A DNA stretch of 54,546 nucleotides from Phycisphaerae bacterium. Its GTDB lineage: Bacteria; Planctomycetota; Phycisphaerae; Tepidisphaerales; Tepidisphaeraceae. Below the pieces are notes generated by a model, which saw only the letters and a program-made list of their open reading frames with translations, did not search any database and was not told the DNA's origin. Every line of letters begins with the position of its first letter. Position 1 is the stretch's first letter. This document shows positions 9,453-18,133 of the stretch, piece after piece. The position numbers and the translations under genes were made by a program. Location: contig BPJO01000021.1 in assembly GCA_026004655.1 (NCBI GenBank), positions 1-54,546 on the forward strand, given 5' to 3'.

Positions 9453-10835
9453 ATGGCACGGATACTGATTTGTGACGACCAGGAATTGATGCGTGATTCG
9501 CTAGCAGCGCTTCTGGCCCGGGAAGGGCATGAGGTGGTAGCAGCCGGGGATGGTCCGCAGGCGTTGCAGCGGATCGCCTCGGGGAAAGTGGATCTGCTGA
9601 TCACAGACCTGAAGATGCCTAAAATGACCGGTATCGAGTTGTTGACAGAATCCAAAAAGCTCAAACCCGACCTCCCGGTGGTATTAATGACGGCGTTTGC
9701 GACCATCCAGACCGCCGTCGAAGCCATGAAACTGGGGGCTTATGATTACATTCAAAAGCCTTTCGAAGGGGATGAGATCAAGCTTCTGGTCGAGCGCACC
9801 CTCGAGCACAACCGACTGCGGATTGAGAATGCGGCTTTGAAAAGCGCGATTCAGGATCAGAACCGGGACAGACCCCTGATCGGTGTGGCAGGGGGCATGG
9901 ACCAGATCAAGAAAAAGATCGAGCTGGTCGCTCGGTCGTCCGTAACGGTTCTGGTACGCGGGGAAAGCGGAACGGGCAAGGAGGTGGTAGCCCGTGCGAT
10001 TCACGCAGCATCGGACCGTCGGGATCGTCCGATGCTAGCAGTCAATTGTGCGGCGTTGTCAGAAAATCTGCTGGAATCTGAGCTATTCGGGCATGAAAAA
10101 GGAGCATTTACTGGAGCAGACAAAACCCGAAGGGGTCGATTCGAACTGGCCGATGGTGGAACACTGCTTTTGGACGAGATCAGTGAAATTGCTCCGACGT
10201 TACAAGCTAAACTCCTACGAGTCCTGCAGGAAAACTGTTTTGAACGTGTCGGTAGCAGCACCACTCAGATGGTGGATGTTCGGGTGATTGCGACGACCAA
10301 TCGTGATCTTGAACAAGAAGTTGCCGCCGGTCGATTCCGTCAGGACCTGTTTTATCGGTTGAACGTGGTGCCCATCGAATTACCACCGCTTCGGGATCGG
10401 ACCGAAGACATTCCCGATCTGGTCAAACATTTTCTACACCGGATTGCTCGTCGGGACCAGCAGGCGTTTAAACACATCGAACCCGAAGCCATGCGTCTGT
10501 TGCAAAAGTATCCTTGGCCGGGCAACGTCCGTGAATTGCAGAACATCATAGAACGGGCGGTGATCCTAGAAACCGATCCTGCGGTGATCCGGGCCCAGAC
10601 AATCGCACCGTGGTTGCGTTTGCCCCATCAGAATCCCGTAGCCGCCGCTCAGGACCTTGCGGGAAAACCCCTGGCAGACATCGAAAAACAGGTCATCATG
10701 TCCACACTCGAACGGTTCCGAGGTCATCGGGTTAAAACCGCTACCGCTTTGGGAATCGGGGTGCGGACGTTAGGGATGAAACTGAAAAAGTGGAAACAGG
10801 ACGAAGAATCAATGATGCACGAGGTAGGGGCATGA
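9453..10835 (+). CDS. Sigma-54-dependent response regulator (FlrC/FlbD-like)
   Basis: The 460-residue protein has three domains. The receiver carries Asp8/Asp9, phospho-acceptor Asp52, Thr80 and Lys102. The AAA+ domain has Walker A GESGTGKE (about 170-177), the GAFTGA loop that contacts sigma-54 (about 217-222) and an R-finger region. The C-terminus has a Fis-type helix-turn-helix (VKTATALGIGVRTLGMKLK). With the adjacent kinase it forms a two-component system that probably controls class II/III flagellar genes. Its last codon and stop overlap the ATG of a micro-ORF (ATGA at 10832-10835). Confidence 0.92.
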   Translation: MARILICDDQELMRDSLAALLAREGHEVVAAGDGPQALQRIASGKVDLLITDLKMPKMTGIELLTESKKLKPDLPVVLMTAFATIQTAVEAMKLGAYDYIQKPFEGDEIKLLVERTLEHNRLRIENAALKSAIQDQNRDRPLIGVAGGMDQIKKKIELVARSSVTVLVRGESGTGKEVVARAIHAASDRRDRPMLAVNCAALSENLLESELFGHEKGAFTGADKTRRGRFELADGGTLLLDEISEIAPTLQAKLLRVLQENCFERVGSSTTQMVDVRVIATTNRDLEQEVAAGRFRQDLFYRLNVVPIELPPLRDRTEDIPDLVKHFLHRIARRDQQAFKHIEPEAMRLLQKYPWPGNVRELQNIIERAVILETDPAVIRAQTIAPWLRLPHQNPVAAAQDLAGKPLADIEKQVIMSTLERFRGHRVKTATALGIGVRTLGMKLKKWKQDEESMMHEVGA

Positions 10836-10972
10836 AACCAAATCCCGACGCGCAGAACCTGCAGGCTGAGGTTGCTTGTTTCACCCCCATGCGATTTTCT
10901 GAAACGACCGATCTTCAGGAAAATCAACGATTTGTGGTTTTGGTACCGAATTTGCACGTGGGAGACCGATGA
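10832..10972 (+). CDS. Candidate 46-aa micro-ORF between the sigma-54 activator and flgB
   Basis: This open frame starts at ATG 10832, inside the ATGA that ends the response regulator, and stops at TGA 10970-10972, inside the ATGA that starts flgB. A purine-rich GAGGTAGGGG lies just before it. The product is about 46 residues, soluble, with a hydrophobic FVVLVP patch near the C-terminus. I recognise no family. The exact tiling with four-base overlaps on both sides is what a translated operon member would show. Composition alone cannot separate it from a spacer, and a sigma-54-like site overlaps its 3' end. Confidence 0.45.
   Translation: MKPNPDAQNLQAEVACFTPMRFSETTDLQENQRFVVLVPNLHVGDR
10941..10956 (+). 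promoter_or_regulatory. Candidate sigma-54 promoter (-24/-12) before flgB
   Basis: TGGTACCGAATTTGCA matches the sigma-54 consensus (TGGYAC, five bases, TTGCA) with GG and GC exactly 12 bases apart. It lies just after the gene of a sigma-54 activator and before flgB, a known type of sigma-54 target. The predicted start would be near 10967, only two bases before the flgB ATG, so the transcript would be almost leaderless and would lack the GGAGA upstream of flgB. That makes the site attractive but uncertain. Confidence 0.45.
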
Positions 10973-11373
10973 TGTTTATTGAACGGTTGATGAATCAGGG
11001 AAACGCACCTCTTTTGGAACAGATGGTGAAGTTTTCGCAAGCCCGACACCGGTTGCTAGCCGAGAACATCGTCAACATTTCGACACCGAGGTATCGTCAA
11101 AAAGATCTGTCGTTGGAGAGGTTTCAACACCTGCTTCGGGAACGGGTGGCTCAGAGAAACGGAGCACCGGTCGGTTCGGTCCGGTTCGATGATCTGTCTG
11201 TTGAGACCGAATACCCCCGTCGAAACATTTTGTTTCACGATCAAAACAATCGTTCGGTCGAGCAACTCATGAGCGACCAGGCCCAGAACGCGCTGATGCA
11301 CAACCTCATGACCGAATTGTTACGAAAGCAGTTCGAAAGTGTGCAGAATGCCCTGAAGGAAAGGGTCACCTGA
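10969..11373 (+). CDS. flgB: Flagellar basal-body rod protein FlgB
   Basis: The 134-residue protein has the FlgB pattern: an N-terminal helix (LLEQMVKFSQARHRLLAENIVN) with the rod-family NIVNISTPRY motif, a loop region and a C-terminal helix ending MTELLRKQFESVQNAL. It forms the proximal rod in the periplasm with FlgC, FlgF and FliE. Two ATGs (10969 and 10972) are possible; GGAGA at 10961-10965 favours either. It is followed after 48 bases by flgC. Confidence 0.9.
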   Translation: MMFIERLMNQGNAPLLEQMVKFSQARHRLLAENIVNISTPRYRQKDLSLERFQHLLRERVAQRNGAPVGSVRFDDLSVETEYPRRNILFHDQNNRSVEQLMSDQAQNALMHNLMTELLRKQFESVQNALKERVT

Positions 11374-11421
11374 TTTTTACGTAAAACATTAAATTGAAAA
11401 GACTTATAATCGGAGACAGGT

Positions 11422-11820
11422 ATGTTCGATGTCTTGGAAATGGGAGCCAGCGGTTTGATGGTGCAACGGGTCCGAATGGACACCACCGCTAACAACGTGC
11501 TGAACATCAACACCACTCGTAACGAACACGGTGAAAAAATCCCGTTCCGAAGACGCATGGTTCTGCTCCAAGCGGGTACTCCGGACGGAAAACCGGGTGT
11601 TCGGATCAGTCAGATCCGACCGGACCCTTCGCCTTTCAATGAACGTTACGAACCCGGACATCCCGACGCCGATGAACGTGGGATTGTCAAATATCCCAAC
11701 ATCGATCTGGCAACCGAAATGGTCAACATGCTCGAGGCTTCCCGTGCTTATGAAGCCACCATCACCATGATGGAAACCTCCAAAGCCATGTTCAATGCCT
11801 CATTAAGACTTATTGCATGA
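11422..11820 (+). CDS. flgC: Flagellar basal-body rod protein FlgC
   Basis: The 132-residue protein has the N-terminal rod motif (GLMVQRVRMDTTANNVLNINTT), the central (D/E)RGIVKYPNIDLATEMVNML segment and the C-terminal MLEASRAYEATITMMETSKAMF helix, all diagnostic of FlgC. Length is normal. A GGAGACAGG site lies before ATG 11422. It belongs to the flgB-flgC-fliE order found in most flagellated bacteria. Confidence 0.93.
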   Translation: MFDVLEMGASGLMVQRVRMDTTANNVLNINTTRNEHGEKIPFRRRMVLLQAGTPDGKPGVRISQIRPDPSPFNERYEPGHPDADERGIVKYPNIDLATEMVNMLEASRAYEATITMMETSKAMFNASLRLIA

Positions 11821-11873
11821 TCGGACCGAAATAAGGACAATTACGTATCAATGATTCGACTTTTGTGATTGTG

Positions 11874-12185
11874 ATGATCGACAAACTCAACAACCTCCCG
11901 ATCCCAACCCCAACAACGACGGGAACCGGATCGGTCTCTTCCAATCTCACGGGAGAAACCCCGCGAAAAACCTTCGCCGACGTTCTCAAGTCCGAAATCG
12001 AAGGCGTGGCCAAACTCCAGCAGGATGCCTCACAAGCCGTCCAAAACCTCGCGACCGGGCAGACCGACGACGTGACTGGTGTCTTTGTCGCCATGGAAAA
12101 GTCCGAGACAGCGTTTAAAACCCTCTTGGCTATACGATCCAAGCTCCTGGACGCCTACGAAGAGATCAAAAATCTTCCCATCTGA
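11874..12185 (+). CDS. fliE: Flagellar hook-basal body protein FliE
   Basis: About 103 residues; a Thr/Pro-rich N-terminus is followed by the FliE core TFADVLKSEIEGVAKLQQDA, then DDVTGVFVAMEKSETAFKT and the C-terminal AIRSKLLDAYEEI helix. FliE links the MS ring to the rod. The frame is open from GTG 11865; starts at 11865, 11871 (GTG) and 11874 (ATG) are possible and no clear ribosome binding site decides. It is the last flagellar gene here; the rest of the regulon must lie elsewhere. Confidence 0.85.
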   Translation: MIDKLNNLPIPTPTTTGTGSVSSNLTGETPRKTFADVLKSEIEGVAKLQQDASQAVQNLATGQTDDVTGVFVAMEKSETAFKTLLAIRSKLLDAYEEIKNLPI

Positions 12186-12198
12186 ATGATCCGTGACC

Positions 12199-12246
12199 CT
12201 CAAAAGACCGGTTATCGGACTCGGACAGAGTTTGTCCGGTCTTGAG
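12199..12246 (+). terminator. Stem-loop after fliE, possible terminator
   Basis: CTCAAAAGACCGG (12199-12211) pairs with CCGGTCTTGAG (12236-12246), with a two-base bulge. An alternative inner hairpin pairs CGGACA with TGTCCG around 12221-12237. There is no clear U-run after the stem, so intrinsic termination is uncertain. The position, between fliE and glmS, fits the end of the flagellar operon. Confidence 0.4.
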
Positions 12247-12378
12247 TCAGAACACGAGTTGACCTTTAAGGCCGGAGATAGAGGCTTTGGCCTGTGTCCG
12301 AAAATGAGGTAGGATACAACGATAAACTGCGTCTGTGGATGAGGTTACTCCGAAACCGGCTTTTGCAGGAGTGTTTGG

Positions 12379-14256
12379 ATGTGTGGAATCGTTGCTTATG
12401 TCGGGAAGAAAATCTGTCAGCCGGTGTTGATCGAGGGTCTGAAACGGTTGGAATATCGTGGATACGACTCTGCCGGTCTGGCGGTGATCGGCGAGGACGG
12501 GCAGATCGCGATCCGACGTGCGGTCGGTCGGATCTCGGTTTTGGAAAACAAGATCGCCGATTCCGAACCTCTCCCCCAAGCCACGATCGGAATGGCCCAT
12601 ACGCGATGGGCAACCCACGGTGCACCGACAGAAACCAATGCTCACCCCCATCTAGACGATCAGGCCCGAATCGCACTGGTCCATAACGGGATCATCGAAA
12701 ATTATACGGTGCTCCGAAAATTTTTAGAGGAAAAAGGTCACACTTTTCAATCTCAGACGGATACAGAAGTCCTGGCGGTGCTCATCGGTCATATTTATCA
12801 GGAATTAAAAGAGAAAAACGGGGTTCATCTAAAACCCGGTCTGTCGTTGCTGGGAAAAGCCGTTCAGACGGCGTTGCATGAGGTGGACGGGACCTATGGC
12901 ATCGCGGTGTTATGCAAGGAAGAACCAGACACGTTGGTCGTCGCCCGTAAGGGGAGTCCGTTGATTATTGGGGTCGGGGACGATGAGTACATTGTGGCTT
13001 CGGATGCCGCTGCGATCGTCGAACACACCGCTCAGGTCATTTACCTCAACGATAATGAAATGGCGGTGCTGCGCCCGGAGAGTTTGCATACCACAACGAT
13101 TGACGACGTGGTTGTCAGTCCGGTGATCCAGCAGCTGGAAAGCAAGCTGGAGGAATATGAACTGGGTGACTACGAACATTTCATGCTCAAGGAGATCTTC
13201 GAGCAGCCCCAAGCGATCGAGAACTGTTTGAGAGGACGAGTAGACAGTAAAGAGGGACGAATCACGCTCGGGGGAGTGGCGGGATTGGCACGTGAATTGG
13301 CTCGGGCCAAACGGTTCATCCTGACCGGTCAGGGGACCGCTTGGCACGCGGGTTTGGTCGGGGATTATCTGTTTGAAGACCTGGCCAAAGTCGTCACCGA
13401 AGCGACATACGCCAGTGAGTTTCGGTATCGAAACCCGCTAGTGGAAGAAAACACCGTCATGATCGCAATCAGTCAGTCGGGGGAAACGGCCGACACTCTA
13501 GCGGCCTTGAGAGAAGCCAAGGAAAAAGGCGCCTTGGCGTTAGGGGTGGTCAATGTCGTCGGTTCGACCATCGCCAGAGAGACCGACGCCGGGGTTTATT
13601 TGCATGCCGGACCGGAAATCGGGGTGGCTAGTACGAAGGCGTTTACCTGTCAGATTGCCACACTGGCGATGCTAGCGATTTATATCGGTCGGCGTCGATT
13701 CATGTCTCAGCCCCAGGCACAGGAGCTGGTAGACGGGCTTTTGGCGATTCCGGACCAGATGAGAAGGATTTTGTCTCAGAACCAGCAAATCCGGGAGATC
13801 GCTTCGCGGTTCGCAGGTGAGGAGAACTGGTTGTTCCTCGGAAGGGGTTATCATTACCCGATCGCTTTGGAAGGGGCATTAAAACTGAAGGAAATCAGTT
13901 ACATCCACGCTGAGGGTATGCCGGCTGCGGAGATGAAACACGGTCCGATCGCGTTGATCAGCGAAGGAATGCCCGTGGTGTTTATCGCGACCCGGGGGTA
14001 TCAGTACGACAAGGTCATCAGCAATATCGAAGAGGTCCGTGCCCGTGGGGGAGTCATCATTGCCGTAGCGACCGAAGGAGACACCAACATCACCCGTTAC
14101 AGCGATCACGTGATTTACATTCCCGATACTCAGGAACCGCTTCAACCCCTGTTGAGCGTCGTCCCATTACAGTTGATTGCTTATCACGCAGCCGTGATTC
14201 GGGGTTGCAACGTCGATAAACCCCGAAACCTGGCCAAGAGTGTGACGGTCGAATAA
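12379..14256 (+). CDS. glmS: Glutamine-fructose-6-phosphate aminotransferase (isomerizing)
   Basis: The 625-residue protein matches GlmS over its length. It opens MCGIVAYVG with nucleophile Cys2 of the class II glutamine amidotransferase domain, followed by HTRWATHGAPTETNAHPH. Two SIS sugar-isomerase domains follow, with SQSGETADT, STKAFTCQ, EMKHGPIALI and the terminal PRNLAKSVTVE. It makes glucosamine-6-phosphate for UDP-GlcNAc, peptidoglycan and lipopolysaccharide synthesis. No glmS-ribozyme-like core is apparent in the 130 bases upstream. It is separated from the photolyase by 28 bases. Confidence 0.97.
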   Translation: MCGIVAYVGKKICQPVLIEGLKRLEYRGYDSAGLAVIGEDGQIAIRRAVGRISVLENKIADSEPLPQATIGMAHTRWATHGAPTETNAHPHLDDQARIALVHNGIIENYTVLRKFLEEKGHTFQSQTDTEVLAVLIGHIYQELKEKNGVHLKPGLSLLGKAVQTALHEVDGTYGIAVLCKEEPDTLVVARKGSPLIIGVGDDEYIVASDAAAIVEHTAQVIYLNDNEMAVLRPESLHTTTIDDVVVSPVIQQLESKLEEYELGDYEHFMLKEIFEQPQAIENCLRGRVDSKEGRITLGGVAGLARELARAKRFILTGQGTAWHAGLVGDYLFEDLAKVVTEATYASEFRYRNPLVEENTVMIAISQSGETADTLAALREAKEKGALALGVVNVVGSTIARETDAGVYLHAGPEIGVASTKAFTCQIATLAMLAIYIGRRRFMSQPQAQELVDGLLAIPDQMRRILSQNQQIREIASRFAGEENWLFLGRGYHYPIALEGALKLKEISYIHAEGMPAAEMKHGPIALISEGMPVVFIATRGYQYDKVISNIEEVRARGGVIIAVATEGDTNITRYSDHVIYIPDTQEPLQPLLSVVPLQLIAYHAAVIRGCNVDKPRNLAKSVTVE

Positions 14257-14284
14257 AGAACGTCGGTTTGCCTACGATTCGGAC

Positions 14285-15691
14285 ATGATCCAGGAATCCA
14301 GGTGTCATGTTCTCAATGAGAAACCCGAAAATCCCCGTGGACGGTACGTCCTGTACTGGATGCAACAATCCCAACGGGCGTTTTATAATCATGCCCTCGA
14401 AGCCGCCATCCTCAAAGCCAACAAGCTCGATCTTCCTTTGGTCGTCGTCTTCGGGTTGATGGACAATTATCCCGAAGCCACCGAACGTCATTATGCGTTC
14501 ATGCTCGACGGGTTGCGGGATGTTCAAAACGACCTGGCCGACCGTGGGATCAAGTTCGTCTGCGTTCACAACGAACCTAAAGAGGCGGCGTTGCGATTTT
14601 CGGACGAATCAGCCTGTGTGGTCTGTGACCGGGGTTATCTGAATCACCTGCGTGTCTGGCGTGAGGAAGTGGCCGACCGGGCGGGTGTGAAGGTCGTGGA
14701 AGTAGAGACGGATCTGGTGGTTCCGATCGAGACGGCTAGCGACCGGGATGAGTTTGCTGCCAGGACCCTTCGTCCCAAAATCCATCGCGTGTGGAAGGAT
14801 TACCTGGTCCCCCTCAAAACCCACAAACCCAGACACGAATCCACCCGAATGCACCTGAAAGGGGATTTCGATTTGAACGATCCGAACTCGGTTTTATCTC
14901 GGATCCAGTGTATCCGCGATGTGAAGCGATCCCCTTTGTTCAAAGGCGGATATCACGAAGCCGACCGACGTATGAAAGCGTTTGTCGAAAAACGACTCCG
15001 GGGTTATGCCGAGGGTCGCAACGAACCTGCCGACGGACATACGTCGCATATGTCGCCTTACCTGCAGTACGGGCAGATTTCTCCGTTGGATCTGGCCTTG
15101 CGGGTGATGGACGCCGATGTACCCCAACCCGACCGCGATGCGTATCTGGAAGAAATGATCGTTCGCAGGGAGCTGGCTCACAATCACACGTGGTTTAATC
15201 GGGATTATGGACAATACAGGTCCTTGCCGGAATGGTCGCGACGGTCACTCGAGAAGCATTGTTCGGATCGACGCGACCCGCAGTACACTCGTGAGCAGCT
15301 TGAACAGGCTCGAACGCACGATGTGTACTGGAATGCCGCGCAGATGGAGATGGTCGTAACAGGGTATATGCACAACTACATGCGCATGTATTGGGGTAAA
15401 AAGATTTTGGAATGGTCGGCTACCCCGCAGCAAGCGTACGAGACGACACTTTATTTGAACAACCGCTACTTTCTGGACGGGTTAAACCCGAACAGTTACG
15501 GGAATGTGGGATGGATTTATGGGCTTCATGATCGGCCTTGGACGGAACGACCGATTTTTGGTCAGACCCGTTACATGAACGCAGCCGGTCTGGAAAGGAA
15601 GTTTGACATCGGTCGGTATGTCGAGCAGGTGGACCGGTTGTGCTGGGATTACCTCGGTAAAGGTTTAAAACAAGTGTCAGCCAAGAGTTAG
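14285..15691 (+). CDS. phr: Class II deoxyribodipyrimidine photolyase
   Basis: The 468-residue protein has the N-terminal photolyase alpha/beta domain (YVLYWMQQSQRAFYNHALE) and the C-terminal FAD-binding helical domain. Class II features are clear: SHMSPYLQYGQISPLDLA, FNRDYGQY, VTGYMHNYMRMYWGKKILEW and NPNSYGNVGWIYGLHDRPW. It repairs cyclobutane pyrimidine dimers using blue light, which points to a sunlit habitat. Its TAG stop overlaps the TAA stop of the convergent DHH gene by four bases (TTAG). Confidence 0.95.
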   Translation: MIQESRCHVLNEKPENPRGRYVLYWMQQSQRAFYNHALEAAILKANKLDLPLVVVFGLMDNYPEATERHYAFMLDGLRDVQNDLADRGIKFVCVHNEPKEAALRFSDESACVVCDRGYLNHLRVWREEVADRAGVKVVEVETDLVVPIETASDRDEFAARTLRPKIHRVWKDYLVPLKTHKPRHESTRMHLKGDFDLNDPNSVLSRIQCIRDVKRSPLFKGGYHEADRRMKAFVEKRLRGYAEGRNEPADGHTSHMSPYLQYGQISPLDLALRVMDADVPQPDRDAYLEEMIVRRELAHNHTWFNRDYGQYRSLPEWSRRSLEKHCSDRRDPQYTREQLEQARTHDVYWNAAQMEMVVTGYMHNYMRMYWGKKILEWSATPQQAYETTLYLNNRYFLDGLNPNSYGNVGWIYGLHDRPWTERPIFGQTRYMNAAGLERKFDIGRYVEQVDRLCWDYLGKGLKQVSAKS

Positions 15692-16698
15692 AGCGATTGA
15701 TCTGTTGCAAAATGGTCCATCAGCGCTGCCACAACCCGATGACGGGCGGTTTCGAGAGATGTCTCGAGTTTGGCACCGGCGGCACGATGGTGACCGCCGC
15801 CTTGGAATTGTTCGGCAAACCGAGCGCAATTCAGTGTCCCTTTGCTGCGAAAACTCACCCGTATCGGTCCACCTTCGGGAGGTTCGACGAGCAGAACGCT
15901 GACCTGAACCGTCCGAATCTGCAAGGGGATGTTGATCAGGTTTTCCGTGTCGTTGACCCCGGCATCGGTGTCCAGAAAATCCCGGCGTCGCACTTGCATC
16001 AAGGCCAGACGGTTGTCGGCCAGCAGTTCAAGCGATTGCATCGCCAAAGTGTGTAGAAGCAACCGTTCTGCCCGTTCGTTTTGATATATCAATTGGTACA
16101 GACGATCGGTATCGACCCCGGCTTCGATCAACTGGGCTGCCAGTCGCAGGGTGAACGGACGGGTAGAACTGAACTGGAACCATCCCGTGTCCGAAACCAG
16201 TGCTACAAAAATCGAGGTGGCGATCCGGACGTCCAGATCCACGTCCCATTGCTCGAGCAGTTCGGCAACGATCTCACCTGTGGCTGCGGCTTCTGGGATA
16301 ACCAATTTTTCATCCGCCCAGTCCTCCTGGGTTTGATGATGATCAATGACGATCGTAGTGCCCCGAAAGGCTTGGACATAAGGTTTCAGTCCGGGAAGCT
16401 GTGACCAGGTTCCCGTGTCTACGACCACCAGGGTGTCATAATCGTTGACCGAAAAATCATTCGAAAAACCGGTTTCGACATCGATCCAGTCGATCTCGGA
16501 TTCCCTGAAAACAAACGAATATTTGGTCGGTAAATGGGAGAGGAGCAGGACCTTTGCTTGAATACCTTTGGACCGAAGTGCCAGCACCAAAGCTGCGGAT
16601 GATCCCAACGCGTCCCCGTCCGGACGAACGTGGGTAGTCACCAAAACCTTTTTAGTCGACGATAAACGCTCGATGATGGTTTGATAAAGATCCTTCAT
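15688..16698 (-). CDS. nrnA: DHH/DHHA1 phosphoesterase (NrnA-like oligoribonuclease/pAp phosphatase)
   Basis: About 336 residues from the MKDLYQ start (16698); the frame is open to 16740. DHH-domain motifs are HVRPDGDALGSS, VVVDTG, VIDHHQT and SDTGWFQFSST, and the DHHA1 domain ends in GGGHHRAAGA. This is the NrnA arrangement: degradation of nanoRNA or pGpG and dephosphorylation of 3'-phosphoadenosine 5'-phosphate in the cytoplasm. It lies downstream of a strong hairpin that ends the preceding oxidoreductase transcript, so it likely has its own promoter in 16699-16735. Confidence 0.9.
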   Translation of the reverse strand: MKDLYQTIIERLSSTKKVLVTTHVRPDGDALGSSAALVLALRSKGIQAKVLLLSHLPTKYSFVFRESEIDWIDVETGFSNDFSVNDYDTLVVVDTGTWSQLPGLKPYVQAFRGTTIVIDHHQTQEDWADEKLVIPEAAATGEIVAELLEQWDVDLDVRIATSIFVALVSDTGWFQFSSTRPFTLRLAAQLIEAGVDTDRLYQLIYQNERAERLLLHTLAMQSLELLADNRLALMQVRRRDFLDTDAGVNDTENLINIPLQIRTVQVSVLLVEPPEGGPIRVSFRSKGTLNCARFAEQFQGGGHHRAAGAKLETSLETARHRVVAALMDHFATDQSL

Positions 16699-16735
16699 GA
16701 TGTGACTCAAGAACGGATTTTGATGATCAGAAAAA

Positions 16736-16774
16736 CACAAGTGATGAGATGTTCAAGACCTCTCATCACTTGTG
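16736..16774 (-). terminator. Strong Rho-independent terminator of the Gfo/Idh gene
   Basis: CACAAGTGATGAGA (16736-16749) is a perfect 14-bp inverted repeat with TCTCATCACTTGTG (16761-16774) around an 11-base loop. On the minus strand the stem is followed by TTTTTCTG, a classic U-tract. It sits after the 16813 stop of the minus-strand oxidoreductase. Confidence 0.85.
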
Positions 16775-16812
16775 AGTTTAGCTTCCATGAGTGCTTCGAG
16801 TCGAACTAATCA

Positions 16813-17988
16813 TTAGCGGAACGATCCGCTCGAAGCGGTCATATCCACCTCGACCTGTTTGGTCTGGAGTGTTTTTTTCCCGCCGTATTGTTTGGTCAGA
16901 TCGAGAATAAGTTGATCATATTCATCACCGTTGATGGGTAAATCCACTCCTCGTCGTTGAATGGCGGACATGAGCATGGCGTTCCCGATTTCGAGTCCTC
17001 GAACGCCTTCTTCACCCGGCGCAAGCAACGGTGTCCCGTTCAGCACTGCCGAAATGAAATTACGCGTGATCCGTTCGTGTTCTCCCATCTTGGGAGGGGC
17101 TTTGTAAGGGATCTCGATGTCCCAATATTCCACATGAGGGAAGGAGTCGGGGGACTTCTGATTTAATTCCCGAACATTTTTACGGGTCCGGCTGAACAAA
17201 AGCTTGCCCTTCTCGGCAACGATCTTGCCTTGCGTGCCACAAATCTCCAGACGGTTGGTTCCCGGTGCTTCGCCGGTGCTGGTGATAAAATGTCCGATCG
17301 CGCCATTCGGGTACTCGAGTATCGCCGACATTTCGTCCTCGACCTCGATCGGGTGAGTTTTTCCAATAAACCCGACGGCGGTGATTCGGGAAGGCATCAG
17401 TCCGGTGATCCATTGGATCAGATCCAAATTATGCGGGCATTGATTGATCAGCACACCCCCGCCTTCTCCGGCCCAAGTCGCCCGCCAACCCCCGGAAGCA
17501 TAATAAGTCCAAGTCCGAAACCAGTCCGTGATCAACCAAGTGATCCGGGTGATGTCTCCCAGCTCTCCTTCCGCGATCAGTTCCCGGAGCTTGGCGTACA
17601 TCGGGTTAGAACGCTGATTGAACATGATCCCGAAAACCTGTTTCGGATGCTTTTTGGACTCTTCGATCAGTTGACGAGCGGCTTTGACACCGACCGCGAT
17701 GGGTTTTTCGACCAACAGGTGATGACCGGTCTGGAGGGCTTTGATCCCGATAGGGGGGTGATCATAATGAGGCGTTGCGATCAGAACGGCGTCCGCGACT
17801 TTGGCGTTCAGAAGTTCGTCTGAATTGGTAAATCCTTTGCAACCCAGTTCGCTGGTCCATTTATCGACCTTGGATTGCTCCAAATCGCAGACCGCCGAGA
17901 TTTCGGCATCCGGGATCTCTGGAATATACCGGCAGTGAGAAGACCCCATATTCCCCAAACCAACAATCGCAAAACGAACTTTGCTCAC
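16813..17988 (-). CDS. Gfo/Idh/MocA-family oxidoreductase
   Basis: The real start is GTG at 17988, decided by AGGAG (minus-strand reading of 17996-18000) seven bases upstream; the frame stays open to 18171 without meaning. The 391-residue product has an N-terminal Rossmann fold (FAIVGLGNMGSSHC), ATPHYDHPP, the family motif VEKPIAV and a C-terminal beta-sheet domain with GGGVLINQCPHNLDLIQWI. Such enzymes oxidise or reduce sugars and inositols with NAD(P). Planctomycetes carry many paralogues; the substrate cannot be named. Confidence 0.9.
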   Translation of the reverse strand: MSKVRFAIVGLGNMGSSHCRYIPEIPDAEISAVCDLEQSKVDKWTSELGCKGFTNSDELLNAKVADAVLIATPHYDHPPIGIKALQTGHHLLVEKPIAVGVKAARQLIEESKKHPKQVFGIMFNQRSNPMYAKLRELIAEGELGDITRITWLITDWFRTWTYYASGGWRATWAGEGGGVLINQCPHNLDLIQWITGLMPSRITAVGFIGKTHPIEVEDEMSAILEYPNGAIGHFITSTGEAPGTNRLEICGTQGKIVAEKGKLLFSRTRKNVRELNQKSPDSFPHVEYWDIEIPYKAPPKMGEHERITRNFISAVLNGTPLLAPGEEGVRGLEIGNAMLMSAIQRRGVDLPINGDEYDQLILDLTKQYGGKKTLQTKQVEVDMTASSGSFR

Positions 17989-18133
17989 GAAGTTACTCCT
18001 GAAAAATGAATGCTTTAGCCTCAGTGTAAACCAACACGTCTCAAAGGTCGAATCCGACAGCGAAACTTTTGAAAAGATTCCTGTATCAAAATCACATTTG
18101 GGTTTCTTGAAGTCGAAAGATAAACTTCGTCCC

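Noticed and set aside
12247..12378. Possible glmS ribozyme or leader switch before glmS
   Set aside because: I could not find the glmS ribozyme core, which is mainly known from Firmicutes; only weak promoter-like hexamers are present.
13287..13302. TGGCACGTGAATTGGC, another sigma-54-like match
   Set aside because: It lies inside the glmS coding region and the GC is offset by one base from the required spacing.
17230..17823. A 197-residue plus-strand open frame opposite the Gfo/Idh gene
   Set aside because: It mirrors codons of the well-supported minus-strand oxidoreductase and has no family features. The same holds for long shadow frames at 7212-7757 and 12910-13347.
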